A DNA stretch of 14,205 nt, taken from NCBI GenBank assembly GCA_002363635.1, contig DEWM01000036.1:848-15052 (forward strand), read 5' to 3'. The stretch comes from Caryophanales bacterium UBA3210. GTDB lineage: Bacteria; Bacillota_I; Bacilli_A; RFN20; CAG-449. Shown here one piece after another: positions 5,516 to 13,272 of the stretch (position 1 is the stretch's first letter; every line of letters begins with the position of its first letter). The position numbers and the translations under genes were made by a program. Under the pieces are notes generated by a model. That model searched no databases. It worked only from the letters and a program-made list of their open reading frames with translations, and was not told the origin of the DNA.

Positions 5516-6993
5516 TGAAAATGAAAAGTCGTACTAAAAAAGCTTTAGTAGGTTCATTCTTATTAGCAGGATTATTTGGTGTTGTAGGTTGTACAAGTAA
5601 TTTTTGTACAGTTCAAGATACAGCTTCAACAATTATGAATGCTGAAAACTATACTTATGAAAGTGCAACATCTTATGACAAATACGCTCAGTATGATTTA
5701 ATCGGTACTGAAGAAGGTGAAGGAAAACGTAAAGAAACCAATTCAATCACTTACCAAGTAGAACAAAGTGCTAAGAACAATGGTTATACTACTCCATCTA
5801 AAGAATTCTATGAAAAGATGGAAGCAAAAATCACTGCTTATATTGAAGCAATCAAACCATATTACACAGATTTAACTGGTGATGAAGTAACTCAATATAA
5901 ATATTTAAGAGCAATTGCTACATATGCAGGTACAGGAACAACTGTTACTGCAGATAATGCTCATAATAATACACTTTGGGCAAACTATGATGCATGGTAT
6001 AAAGAAATCGAAGCAGAAGAAAATGGATATGAAATCATTCCAGATCAAGCATACGTAACTTTATATAAAAATACATTAAATGCTTTAGTTAGCCAAAACT
6101 CAAGCTGTATTACTCCAATTACTGATACATATAACGGTATTACATTAGAGGGTAAAACTTGGGGACAAGCATTTAACTATGGTGTTATTGAAGGATTATT
6201 AGTATATCCAATCTCATGGTTATTATATTCATTCACTAATGCATTTGGTGGAGTTCAAAATTCAGGTTGGGCAGCAGTTGGTGCAATTTTATTAGTTACA
6301 TTAATTGTTAGAGGTATTTTAATTCTCTTAACATTTAGACAAACTATGGCTCAACAAAAGATGACATCATTAAAGCCAGAACTTGATAAGATTCAAGCTA
6401 GATATCCAAATTCTCAAACTAACCAGTATGAGAAACAAAAGATGGCTCAAGAACAAATGGCTTTATATAAGAAGAATAAGATTAACCCAATCGGTTCAAT
6501 TCTTATTATGATTGTTCAATTCCCTATCTTCATTGCTGTTTGGGGTGCTATGAGAGGTTCAGCAATTCTTATGAATGGCTATATCTTTGGTAGTCAACTT
6601 GAATTATCAGCAGTAACAGGTACAGCTATGACTAACTGGACAGGTTGCTGGTGGGGTGCTTGGATTATCTTCATCTTAATGGCACTTGCACAATTTGCTT
6701 CAATGCAATTACCTAACTGGATTCAAAAATATAAAGCAAAGAAGAATCCATTAGCACAAGGACCAAAACTTCAAAAGAACGAAGCTGCAGATCAGCAGAA
6801 CCGTACAATGAAGATGATGATGTGGGTAATGTTAATTATGGTTATCTTCATGGGTATTCAATTACCAATTGCTATGAGTATCTATTGGTTTATCTCTGCA
6901 TTAATTTCTGCATTACAAACAGTTATTATCCAGGTCATTCTTGCAAAAACATCAACTAAGCAAAAATTTGCTAATTACAAAACAAGAAAATAA
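5515..6993 (+). CDS. yidC: Membrane protein insertase YidC/Oxa1, lipoprotein form with large extracellular domain
   Basis: YidC inserts membrane proteins, alone or with Sec. The N-terminus is a lipoprotein signal: basic MKMKSRTKK, a hydrophobic stretch, then lipobox VVGC with Cys26 as lipidation site. Residues 27 to about 220 form a hydrophilic, Tyr- and Glu-rich domain I do not recognise; typical Gram-positive YidC proteins are about 260-310 residues, against 492 here. The insertase core starts with an amphipathic segment (about 224-245, LLVYPISWLLYSFTNAF). Membrane segments follow near 252-275, 326-346, 379-400, 432-453 and 457-480. Arg266 in the first (LIVRGILIL) is the conserved groove arginine. 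A basic cytoplasmic loop and a basic tail are present. Starting at 5515 leaves 4 nt after AGGAGG; the in-frame ATG at 5521 leaves 10 nt and is equally possible. The core identity is secure; the outer domain's role is unknown. Confidence 0.92.
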   Translation: MKMKSRTKKALVGSFLLAGLFGVVGCTSNFCTVQDTASTIMNAENYTYESATSYDKYAQYDLIGTEEGEGKRKETNSITYQVEQSAKNNGYTTPSKEFYEKMEAKITAYIEAIKPYYTDLTGDEVTQYKYLRAIATYAGTGTTVTADNAHNNTLWANYDAWYKEIEAEENGYEIIPDQAYVTLYKNTLNALVSQNSSCITPITDTYNGITLEGKTWGQAFNYGVIEGLLVYPISWLLYSFTNAFGGVQNSGWAAVGAILLVTLIVRGILILLTFRQTMAQQKMTSLKPELDKIQARYPNSQTNQYEKQKMAQEQMALYKKNKINPIGSILIMIVQFPIFIAVWGAMRGSAILMNGYIFGSQLELSAVTGTAMTNWTGCWWGAWIIFILMALAQFASMQLPNWIQKYKAKKNPLAQGPKLQKNEAADQQNRTMKMMMWVMLIMVIFMGIQLPIAMSIYWFISALISALQTVIIQVILAKTSTKQKFANYKTRK

Positions 6994-7007
6994 TTAGGAG
7001 AAATAAA

Positions 7008-7616
7008 ATGAAGTATATCGGAGAAACATTAGAAGAAGCTTTACAGAGCGCTGCAGAAGATCAAGGTGTTGAAGTAAGCGAACTCGTTTACGAAGTCGTC
7101 GGTCAAAATGAAGCAGCAGTTCAAATTGAAGTTTTTGAAATTGTTGATATTATCGAATATGCAAGTAACTATTTAAAAGAAGCAGTCGAATCACTTGGTA
7201 TCGATTGCAAAGTTACTCCTTCAATTAAAGATGATATCATCAGATTAAAACTTAATTCAGATCATAACCCATTATTAATTGGTAAGAATGGTCAAACATT
7301 ACAAGCTTTAAATGAATTAACAAGAATTGCAGTAAGCAATCATTTCAAAAAAAGATATAGAATCCTTCTTGATATCAACGGTTATAAAGATGATAAATAT
7401 GATCGTTTAAGCAAGATGGCAAGAAGACTCGGACATGAAGTTCAAAAAACACATACAACAGCAGTCCTTGATCCAATGCCAGCAGATGAAAGAAGAGTTA
7501 TTCATAACGCTTTAACAAATATGCCAAACATCAGAACAGAATCAACTGGTGCAGGTAAAGAAAGAAGAGTTCAAATTATTTACGTTGAAAATGACTCATC
7601 TGCAACAGAAGAATAA
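7008..7616 (+). CDS. jag: RNA-binding protein Jag/KhpB (Jag_N, KH and R3H domains)
   Basis: This 202-residue cytoplasmic protein is encoded right after yidC, as in most Bacillota. It has an N-terminal Jag_N region (about 1-45, starting MKYIGETLEEAL). A KH domain follows with the loop IGKNGQTL (91-98). The C-terminal R3H domain carries the RxxxH signature as R162 and H166 in RRVIH, ending GKERRVQIIYVEN. KhpB-type proteins bind RNA, often with KhpA, and influence cell division and cell elongation in streptococci; the role here is inferred from family only. AGGAGA lies 7 nt before the ATG and only 14 nt separate it from yidC. A terminator follows, closing the operon. Confidence 0.93.
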   Translation: MKYIGETLEEALQSAAEDQGVEVSELVYEVVGQNEAAVQIEVFEIVDIIEYASNYLKEAVESLGIDCKVTPSIKDDIIRLKLNSDHNPLLIGKNGQTLQALNELTRIAVSNHFKKRYRILLDINGYKDDKYDRLSKMARRLGHEVQKTHTTAVLDPMPADERRVIHNALTNMPNIRTESTGAGKERRVQIIYVENDSSATEE

Positions 7617-7635
7617 ACTGGATTTGTTAATTCAT

Positions 7636-7663
7636 AAGGGGTCTTAGGACTCCTTTTTCTTTT
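7636..7663 (+). terminator. Rho-independent terminator after jag
   Basis: AAGGGGTC (7636-7643) pairs with GACTCCTT (7648-7655) around a TTAG loop, with one G-U pair, followed by a T-rich run interrupted by single C residues. It ends the rpmH-rnpA-yidC-jag unit. Confidence 0.82.
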
Positions 7664-7689
7664 ATATATATAAAGATATATATTATAAT
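7661..7689 (+). promoter_or_regulatory. Candidate promoter of mnmE-tatD-rnmV-rsmA
   Basis: TTTATA (7661-7666, 4 of 6) and perfect TATAAT (7684-7689) are 17 bp apart. The -35 overlaps the tail of the jag terminator. Transcription would start near 7696, right at the GAGGTGA ribosome site, giving a leader of only about 11 nt. A short leader and the AT-rich setting lower confidence. Confidence 0.55.
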
Positions 7690-7706
7690 ACGTATGAGGT
7701 GAACTT

Positions 7707-9035
7707 ATGTTAAATACTATTGTTGCACTTGCTACTCCTCCAGTAAAAGGAGCGTTAGCAATTATAAGAATTTCTGGAGATAAGTCTATTGATATTATCA
7801 ATTCCATCTTCTCTAGAAAAGTTGAAAAGAATCATTACGCATATTACGGATATATTATAAATTCAGATGGTGAAAAAGTAGATGAAGTCATTACTACATT
7901 ATTTAAAGGACCACATTCTTTTACAGGTGAAGATGTAGTAGAAATTTCTTGCCATGGCTCAATGCTAATTGCAAATGAAATCATTGAATTAATTTTATCT
8001 AAAGGTGCAGTTCTTGCAGGAAGAGGAGAATTTTCTTCTCGTGCTTTTTATAATGGTAGAATTGACTTAGTTCAGGCTGAATCAATTAATGAATTAATCA
8101 ATGCTGAATCTAAAGAAGCAAAGAAATTACAATTATATTCATTAACTGGAGAGACATCTAAATTATTAACTCCATTACAAACTACTCTTGCAGATATTCT
8201 TTCATTAATCGAAGTAAATATTGATTATCCAGAATATGAAGATATTGAAGTAGAAACTAATGAGAAATTATTAACAAAGATTGATCCTTTAATTGATGAA
8301 ATCAATTATTTAATCAATAATGGAGAATCTTCTAAATTAGTAATAGATGGTATTAGTGTAGCCTTAGTAGGTAGACCAAACGTTGGTAAATCATCTTTAT
8401 TAAATGCATTAATCAAGCAAGATAAAGCTATTGTTACTAATATTCCTGGTACTACTAGAGATGTAGTTGAAGGCAAGATTAGATTAAATGGTTTAACTTT
8501 AAATTTACTTGATACTGCAGGTATTCGTGATGCTTCTAATGAAGTAGAAAAAATTGGTATTGAGAAATCTAGAAAATCAATTGAGCAAGCTGATTTAGTT
8601 ATCTTAGTTTTAGAAGCAAATAAATTTACTGATGAAGACCAAGAATTAATGGATTTAACAAAAGATAAGAAAAGAATTATCGTTTATAACAAAAAAGAAC
8701 TTATTAATAAGGAAGATTATAAAGAAGGACAAGTTTATATTTCTGCATTAAATAAAGATACTAAAGAATTAGAAACTGCTATTTCTAAATTATTTAATTT
8801 ATCAGAACTCGAAGATTTAACTCCTGCTTTAGTATCTTCTAGAGAAATCGGCTTATTATTAAAAGTAAAAGAAAACTTAATTGAAGCAAAGAAAGAAGCT
8901 CAAGATGGCATTAGTTTAGATTTAATTTCTATGTCATTAAAAGCAGCGTACGATACAACAAAAGAAATTCTAGGGCAAGAAATTACTGTCGATTTAGAAC
9001 AAGAAATATTCTCTAGATTCTGTTTAGGTAAATAA
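7707..9035 (+). CDS. mnmE: tRNA uridine-5-carboxymethylaminomethyl modification GTPase MnmE
   Basis: With MnmG, MnmE modifies the wobble uridine (U34) of certain tRNAs using methylene-THF. The 442-residue protein has the N-terminal THF-binding domain (MLNTIVALATPPVKGALAIIR) and a helical region. The inserted G domain has G1 GRPNVGKS (222-229), G2 in PGTTRD (247-252) and G3 DTAGIR (269-274). Its end is FCLGK, the invariant C-terminal Cys motif (Cys439). The G4 position reads NKKE (328-331) where NKxD is standard, an Asp-to-Glu change in the guanine-binding residue. GAGGTGA lies about 5 nt before the ATG. The stop is 1 nt from tatD. The usual neighbours mnmG and rsmG are absent here; MnmG must be encoded elsewhere if the enzyme works normally. 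Confidence 0.96.
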   Translation: MLNTIVALATPPVKGALAIIRISGDKSIDIINSIFSRKVEKNHYAYYGYIINSDGEKVDEVITTLFKGPHSFTGEDVVEISCHGSMLIANEIIELILSKGAVLAGRGEFSSRAFYNGRIDLVQAESINELINAESKEAKKLQLYSLTGETSKLLTPLQTTLADILSLIEVNIDYPEYEDIEVETNEKLLTKIDPLIDEINYLINNGESSKLVIDGISVALVGRPNVGKSSLLNALIKQDKAIVTNIPGTTRDVVEGKIRLNGLTLNLLDTAGIRDASNEVEKIGIEKSRKSIEQADLVILVLEANKFTDEDQELMDLTKDKKRIIVYNKKELINKEDYKEGQVYISALNKDTKELETAISKLFNLSELEDLTPALVSSREIGLLLKVKENLIEAKKEAQDGISLDLISMSLKAAYDTTKEILGQEITVDLEQEIFSRFCLGK

Positions 9036-9036
9036 G

Positions 9037-9810
9037 ATGATATTTGATACACATTGTCATATCTATGATTCTAAATACGAAGAAAGCATTGATGAAATTA
9101 TTTATAAATGCTTATCTTTTGATGTTGGATTAATGATGGTAGTAGGTGATAATATTGTCGATTCAAAAAAATGTGATGAAATCTCTAAACAATATAATGA
9201 GGTTTATTCTGCAGTAGGTGTTCATCCTGAAGAAGTTGATACTGATGATTTTGATAAAATGGAAGAACAATTAACTTCATTAGTTTTAAATAATAATAAG
9301 ATTAAAGCAATTGGTGAAATTGGTTTAGATTATTATTGGAAAAATGATGAAGATACTAAATCTAAACAGAAGAAATATTTTATTAAACAAATTGAAATCG
9401 CGAATAAATTAGATTTACCAATTATTATTCATGCTAGAGATTCAGTTACTGATTGTATTGAAATCTTAAAAGAACATCCTTGTATTAATAAAGGTGTATT
9501 TCACTGTTTTTCAGGATCAGTTGAACAAGCTCAAATCATTATTAAAATGGGATATTATATTGGGCTAGACGGACCAGTAACTTATAAGAATTCAAAGACT
9601 CCAAAAGAAGTCGCGAAAATTGTTCCAAGTGATAAATTAGTTATTGAAACTGATTCCCCATATTTACCTCCTGTTCCTTATAGAGGTAAAACTAATTATC
9701 CATATTATTGTAAAGAAATAATCCAAGAAATCGCGATTATTAGAGAAGCTGATTATAAGGAAATTGAAGAACTAACTTTTGAAAATGGAAAGAGGCTTTT
9801 TAAAATATGA
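9037..9810 (+). CDS. tatD: TatD family metal-dependent deoxyribonuclease
   Basis: TatD proteins are TIM-barrel hydrolases with DNase activity, implicated in DNA repair or degradation. The 257 residues carry all usual metal ligands: HxH as THCH (H6, H8), Glu94 in GEIGLDYYW, His132 in IIHARDS, His156 in FHCFSG and Asp206 in ETDSPYLPP. The start follows mnmE by 1 nt with only a weak AGG upstream, suggesting translational coupling. The stop TGA overlaps the rnmV start as ATGA; this TGA stop also shows that the organism does not read TGA as tryptophan. The tatD-rnmV-rsmA order is conserved in Bacillota (yabD-yabF-ksgA in B. subtilis). Confidence 0.94.
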   Translation: MIFDTHCHIYDSKYEESIDEIIYKCLSFDVGLMMVVGDNIVDSKKCDEISKQYNEVYSAVGVHPEEVDTDDFDKMEEQLTSLVLNNNKIKAIGEIGLDYYWKNDEDTKSKQKKYFIKQIEIANKLDLPIIIHARDSVTDCIEILKEHPCINKGVFHCFSGSVEQAQIIIKMGYYIGLDGPVTYKNSKTPKEVAKIVPSDKLVIETDSPYLPPVPYRGKTNYPYYCKEIIQEIAIIREADYKEIEELTFENGKRLFKI

Positions 9811-10355
9811 AAAGTTTAAAAAAACCAGTTATTGTTGTAGAGGGTCAAAGTGATGTTAATAAACTACGTTTATTAGTAGACGCAGATTTTGTTATTACTA
9901 ACGGTTCTGAAATTTCACGTGAAACATTGAAATATATCGAAAAATTGGCTCTTTCTCGCGATATTATTATTTTGACAGATCCTGACTATCCAGGACAAAG
10001 AATTAGAAATATTATAAATAACGCTGTAAAAGGATGTTATAATGCTTATGTTGATAGAAGCAAATCTGTAAAAGGCCATAAATTAGGTGTTGCAGAATGT
10101 GAAGATGAAGAAATCTTACGTGCTTTAAAAGATATGATAAAATATAAAGAAATAGATACACCTAATCCTTTAACTTTAAGTGACTTAATTGATTTAGGCT
10201 TATCTGGACAAGAAGATTCATTTAATAAACGTCTTCTTTTAGCGGAACATTATCATTTAGGACCGGTTAATACAAAGTCATTATTAAATAAATTAAACAT
10301 GTTAAATATCTCTTTAGAAGAGGTGAAAGGAGTACTTGATGAAAATCGCAAGTAA
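9807..10355 (+). CDS. rnmV: Ribonuclease M5, 5S rRNA maturation
   Basis: RNase M5 trims the ends of precursor 5S rRNA in low-GC Gram-positive bacteria. The 182-residue protein has an N-terminal Toprim domain with the catalytic Glu in VVEGQSD (E12) and the DxD motif in LTDPDYPG (D58, D60), followed by HKLGVAECEDE, a block typical of this family. The C-terminal half is helical and basic. The start overlaps the tatD stop by 4 nt (ATGA) and the end overlaps rsmA by 17 nt, so the three genes are almost certainly co-translated from one message. The domain could also suggest a primase-like protein, but length and locus indicate RNase M5. Confidence 0.94.
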   Translation: MKSLKKPVIVVEGQSDVNKLRLLVDADFVITNGSEISRETLKYIEKLALSRDIIILTDPDYPGQRIRNIINNAVKGCYNAYVDRSKSVKGHKLGVAECEDEEILRALKDMIKYKEIDTPNPLTLSDLIDLGLSGQEDSFNKRLLLAEHYHLGPVNTKSLLNKLNMLNISLEEVKGVLDENRK

Positions 10356-11178
10356 AGAATATGTAATCAAAAGACTTACTGAATTAATGATTACTCCAAA
10401 AAAGAAATTCTCTCAGAATTTTTTAACTGATTATGAAACAGTTGTCGAATCAGTTAACGCTTTAAATTTGACAGATGGTGATACAGTTATTGAAGTAGGT
10501 CCAGGACTCGGCGCACTTTCTCAAGAATTATTAGATCGTAAAGCAAACTTATATGCTTATGAAATTGATCCTAATATGTATAGTCATTTAAAAGATGTTT
10601 TTAAATGGTCTAGTACATTCCATTTAGAGAACATTGACTTTATGAAAGTTGATTTAAAACCTTTTGAAGGTAAACCAATTAAGTTTATTTCAAATGTTCC
10701 TTATAACATCACTACTCCATTAATTGAAAAAGTCGTTACTTCTTCTTTAGATGTAAAATGCTTTGAATTTATGGTTCAAAAAGAAGTATACGACCGTATT
10801 AAAGCAAAAGTTGGTTCAAAAGATTACGCTCCACTTAATATCTTTATTGAATATGTAGGAAAATTATCTGTAGTAAAAAAAGTTAATAAGATGCACTATA
10901 TTCCTGCACCTAATGTTGATTCAATTGTTCTTAAAATTGAATTTACAAATAAGGATAGACTAGATAAAGAAGTAGAGAAAGAATTTGTCAAACTAACCAA
11001 AGCTTGCTTCTTAATGAGAAGAAAAACTATTTTAAATAATTTAAATGCATACTTTAATAGCAAAGAAAAGGCTCAAAAAGTCTTATTAGAAGCCGGTATT
11101 AAAGAAAACGAACGTGCAGAAGATATTTGTTTAGACGATTATCTAAAACTCGCTAAAATCTCGTTTTTTTGGAAATAA
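10339..11178 (+). CDS. rsmA: 16S rRNA (adenine1518-N6/adenine1519-N6) dimethyltransferase
   Basis: RsmA (KsgA) dimethylates two adjacent adenines near the 3' end of 16S rRNA late in 30S assembly, using SAM. In the 279 residues I see KKKFSQNFL (21-29), SAM motif I EVGPGLG (52-58), motif IV NVPYN (119-123; NLPY is commoner) and FMVQKEVYDRI. The C-terminal domain includes LMRRKTILNNL. The frame also opens with TTG at 10336, but AAAGGAG placed 6 nt before the ATG at 10339 favours the ATG. The gene overlaps rnmV by 17 nt. It ends the mnmE-tatD-rnmV-rsmA run. No good terminator hairpin was seen after it. Confidence 0.95.
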   Translation: MKIASKEYVIKRLTELMITPKKKFSQNFLTDYETVVESVNALNLTDGDTVIEVGPGLGALSQELLDRKANLYAYEIDPNMYSHLKDVFKWSSTFHLENIDFMKVDLKPFEGKPIKFISNVPYNITTPLIEKVVTSSLDVKCFEFMVQKEVYDRIKAKVGSKDYAPLNIFIEYVGKLSVVKKVNKMHYIPAPNVDSIVLKIEFTNKDRLDKEVEKEFVKLTKACFLMRRKTILNNLNAYFNSKEKAQKVLLEAGIKENERAEDICLDDYLKLAKISFFWK

Positions 11179-11215
11179 AAAATAATGCTTTATATTTATA
11201 GAGATTTATTTAAAA

Positions 11216-11221
11216 TATAAT
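11216..11221 (+). promoter_or_regulatory. Possible -10 element before ispE
   Basis: A perfect TATAAT lies in the 70-bp rsmA-ispE gap, about 33 nt before the chosen ispE start. No good -35 is found at 16-18 bp (TATTTA at 17 bp is weak). AT-rich context makes a chance match likely; ispE may instead be read from the upstream operon. Confidence 0.3.
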
Positions 11222-11248
11222 TAGTCATTATTCATGGAGGATATATCA

Positions 11249-12100
11249 ATGTTAATGGTTAAAGCTTACGCAAAAATCAATGTTGGATTAAATATTTTAT
11301 CTAAAGATGCTAATGATTCATACCATTATCTTGATATGGTAAATCTTCCTTTAGAATTACACGATAGAATTGAAATTGAAATTATGCCAAATGGTTACGA
11401 CACTATCGTAACTTGTGATGAACCATCTTTACCTGTTGATGAATCAAACTTAGCATATAAAGCTGAAAAAGCTATGAGAGAAGAATTTGGTTATACAACA
11501 AGTTTAAGAATTCATATTCATAAGATTATTCCAATTGGTGCAGGTTTAGCAGGTGGATCTGCAGATGCTGCAGCAGTTATTAAAGGAATTAATCATTTAT
11601 TAAAATTACATGCTTCAGAAGAAAAACTATTAGAAATCGGTCAAAAGATTGGTTCTGATATTCCATTTTGTATTTTAGATAAAGGTGCACATGTCACGTC
11701 AAAAGGTGAAAATCTTGAATTAATTAAAGTAAAAGGTAGATGCCAAGTATTAATCGTTCTTCCTAAAGGAAGATTATCTACTAAAGCAGTATATGAAAAA
11801 TATGATGAAATTAATTCATCTTCAAACGCAAATATTGAAGAATTAATTAAAGCATTTGAAGTTAATGATATTGAAAAAGTAATCGCTAATGAAGGCAACA
11901 TGTTAGAAGAAGCAGCAATCGCTCTTTGCCCAGAAATAAAAGAAATTAAAGACTTATTAAAAGAAGAAGTCGGTAATGCTTTATTAACAGGTTCTGGAAG
12001 TGCAGTATTTGCTTTATCTCGTGACCATCATAAAATGTGGAAAATTTATCAAAAATTCATTAATAAAGGTTACAAAGCATTTTTAACTGAAACTAAATAG
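11249..12100 (+). CDS. ispE: 4-diphosphocytidyl-2-C-methyl-D-erythritol kinase
   Basis: IspE phosphorylates CDP-ME in the MEP pathway to isoprenoid precursors, so this organism likely makes IPP by the non-mevalonate route. The 283 residues show the GHMP kinase pattern. AYAKINVGLNIL (6-17) has the conserved Lys9. The ATP loop is PIGAGLAGGSADAAA (95-109), the catalytic Asp137 sits in GSDIPF, and the C-terminal motif is TGSGSAVFAL. An ATG at 11234 is in frame, but its second and third codons are the GGAGG ribosome site; GGAGG (11236-11240) is 8 nt before the ATG at 11249, which I take as start. The stop TAG lies within the stem of the following terminator. Neighbour prs supplies PRPP; no functional link is needed. 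Confidence 0.95.
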   Translation: MLMVKAYAKINVGLNILSKDANDSYHYLDMVNLPLELHDRIEIEIMPNGYDTIVTCDEPSLPVDESNLAYKAEKAMREEFGYTTSLRIHIHKIIPIGAGLAGGSADAAAVIKGINHLLKLHASEEKLLEIGQKIGSDIPFCILDKGAHVTSKGENLELIKVKGRCQVLIVLPKGRLSTKAVYEKYDEINSSSNANIEELIKAFEVNDIEKVIANEGNMLEEAAIALCPEIKEIKDLLKEEVGNALLTGSGSAVFALSRDHHKMWKIYQKFINKGYKAFLTETK

Positions 12101-12121
12101 GAGTTTGTCTCCTATTTTTTT
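12095..12121 (+). terminator. Terminator of ispE, stem includes the stop codon
   Basis: AAATAGGAG (12095-12103) pairs perfectly with CTCCTATTT (12109-12117) around a TTTGT loop, followed by T residues. The last sense codon and the TAG stop of ispE form part of the left arm. Confidence 0.85.
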
Positions 12122-12153
12122 ATTATTTATAGAAATGTTTTGGGTATTAGTCC

Positions 12154-12159
12154 TATAAT
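12154..12159 (+). promoter_or_regulatory. Possible -10 element of prs
   Basis: TATAAT lies 30 nt before the prs ATG and downstream of the ispE terminator, where a promoter is expected. No acceptable -35 hexamer was found at 15-19 bp, and no purine-regulator site was recognised. Confidence 0.4.
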
Positions 12160-12189
12160 TGTAGTGATGTTTAAATCTAGGAGGAAAGT

Positions 12190-13164
12190 ATGTTAGACAA
12201 AACAGTCATTTATTCATTAACCGCAAATAAAGAGTTAGCTAAAGAAGTCGCAGACATCTTAAAGTTACCTTTAAATGAAGCAAAGGTCGCGCATTTCGCT
12301 GATGGTGAAATTTTATGCGAACCTACAGAAACAGTTAGAGATAAAGATGTATTTATTATTCAATCTACATGTAATCCAGTAACAGAACACTTGTTCGAAA
12401 TCTTAGTTTTCATCGATGCTGTCAAGAGAGCTTCAGCAAGAAAGATTAACGTTGTTATTCCTTACTTCGGCTATGCTAGACAAGATCGTAAATCAAAACC
12501 AAGACAACCTATCACATCAAGACTTGTTGCAGACTTATTAAAAACTGCAGGTGCTGATAGAGTTATTACTATTGAATTACACGCACCTCAGATTCAGGGA
12601 TTCTTCTCTTGCTTAGTCGATGAACTTACAGCAATTCCATTAATCACTGATTACTATTGGAAGTATAAGGATTCAAAAGATACAGTCTTAGTTTCACCTG
12701 ATCACGGCGGAGTTAACAGAGTAAGAAGAGTTGCTGAAAAGTTAAATTTACCAATCGCTATTATTGATAAGCGTAGAACTGGACCAAACGTTGCAGAAGT
12801 TATGAATATTGTCGGTGACGTTGCAGGTAAGAATTGTATTATGATCGACGATATGATTGACACAGCAGGTTCAGCTAGAGCAGGTGCTAAGTGCTTAAAA
12901 GAACACGGCGCTAAATCAGTTAGAATCGGTTGCACTCATGGTGTCTTCTCATCTCCAGCAGATGAAAGATTATTCGATGGAACATTCGATGAAGTTGTTA
13001 CAACAAACACAATTCCACTTGTTGAAAGAATGAATAACCCAATCGTTAAAGTTCTTTCAGTAGGACCAATGATTGCAAAAGTTATCGAAAACATTGAAGA
13101 TGGAACAGCTGTTTCAACAATGTATGATGATTTATTTGCACATGACAATCCAACAAATAAGTAA
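12190..13164 (+). CDS. prs: Ribose-phosphate pyrophosphokinase (PRPP synthetase)
   Basis: Prs makes PRPP from ribose 5-phosphate and ATP, feeding nucleotide, NAD, His and Trp synthesis. The 324 residues match class I enzymes: FADGE (36-40), the ATP-site motif GYARQDRK (94-101), His131 in the metal-binding region, and PRPP loop MIDDMIDTAGS (218-228). Two positions differ from the commonest sequence: ELHAPQIQGFF (129-139) where DLHA is usual, and RQPI (105-108) where REPI is usual. Both may be lineage-specific variants. AGGAGG lies 5 nt before the ATG. The gene has its own flanking terminators and is probably monocistronic, converging on ppdK. Confidence 0.95.
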   Translation: MLDKTVIYSLTANKELAKEVADILKLPLNEAKVAHFADGEILCEPTETVRDKDVFIIQSTCNPVTEHLFEILVFIDAVKRASARKINVVIPYFGYARQDRKSKPRQPITSRLVADLLKTAGADRVITIELHAPQIQGFFSCLVDELTAIPLITDYYWKYKDSKDTVLVSPDHGGVNRVRRVAEKLNLPIAIIDKRRTGPNVAEVMNIVGDVAGKNCIMIDDMIDTAGSARAGAKCLKEHGAKSVRIGCTHGVFSSPADERLFDGTFDEVVTTNTIPLVERMNNPIVKVLSVGPMIAKVIENIEDGTAVSTMYDDLFAHDNPTNK

Positions 13165-13175
13165 TATATAAACAT

Positions 13176-13208
13176 AAGAGTGTTAGAGTTATTCTAATAC
13201 TCTTTTTT
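13176..13208 (+). terminator. Rho-independent terminator of prs
   Basis: A 12-bp stem with one G-U pair joins 13176-13187 (AAGAGTGTTAGA) to 13193-13204 around GTTAT, followed by T residues to 13208. Confidence 0.88.
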
Positions 13209-13223
13209 CGTCGTTATTAAGCA

Positions 13224-13255
13224 AAAGAAAAGGTAACCACCGAAGTGATTACCTT
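13224..13255 (-). terminator. Rho-independent terminator of ppdK with a UUCG tetraloop
   Basis: On the minus strand AAGGTAATCAC (13255-13245) pairs with GTGGTTACCTT (13240-13230), 11 bp with one G-U, closed by C(UUCG)G, an exceptionally stable tetraloop. A T-rich tail follows. It starts 17 nt after the ppdK stop. Confidence 0.87.
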
Positions 13256-13272
13256 AAGATTATAAGTTAAAC

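Noticed and set aside
7580..7807. Minus-strand open frame spanning the jag-mnmE gap
   Set aside because: It covers a terminator, a candidate promoter and both gene ends; low-complexity translation with no recognisable protein.
11181..11232. AATAATG ... CATTATT inverted repeat between rsmA and ispE as a terminator or riboswitch
   Set aside because: Only 7 AT-rich pairs with a loop of nearly 40 nt and no T run; not convincing.
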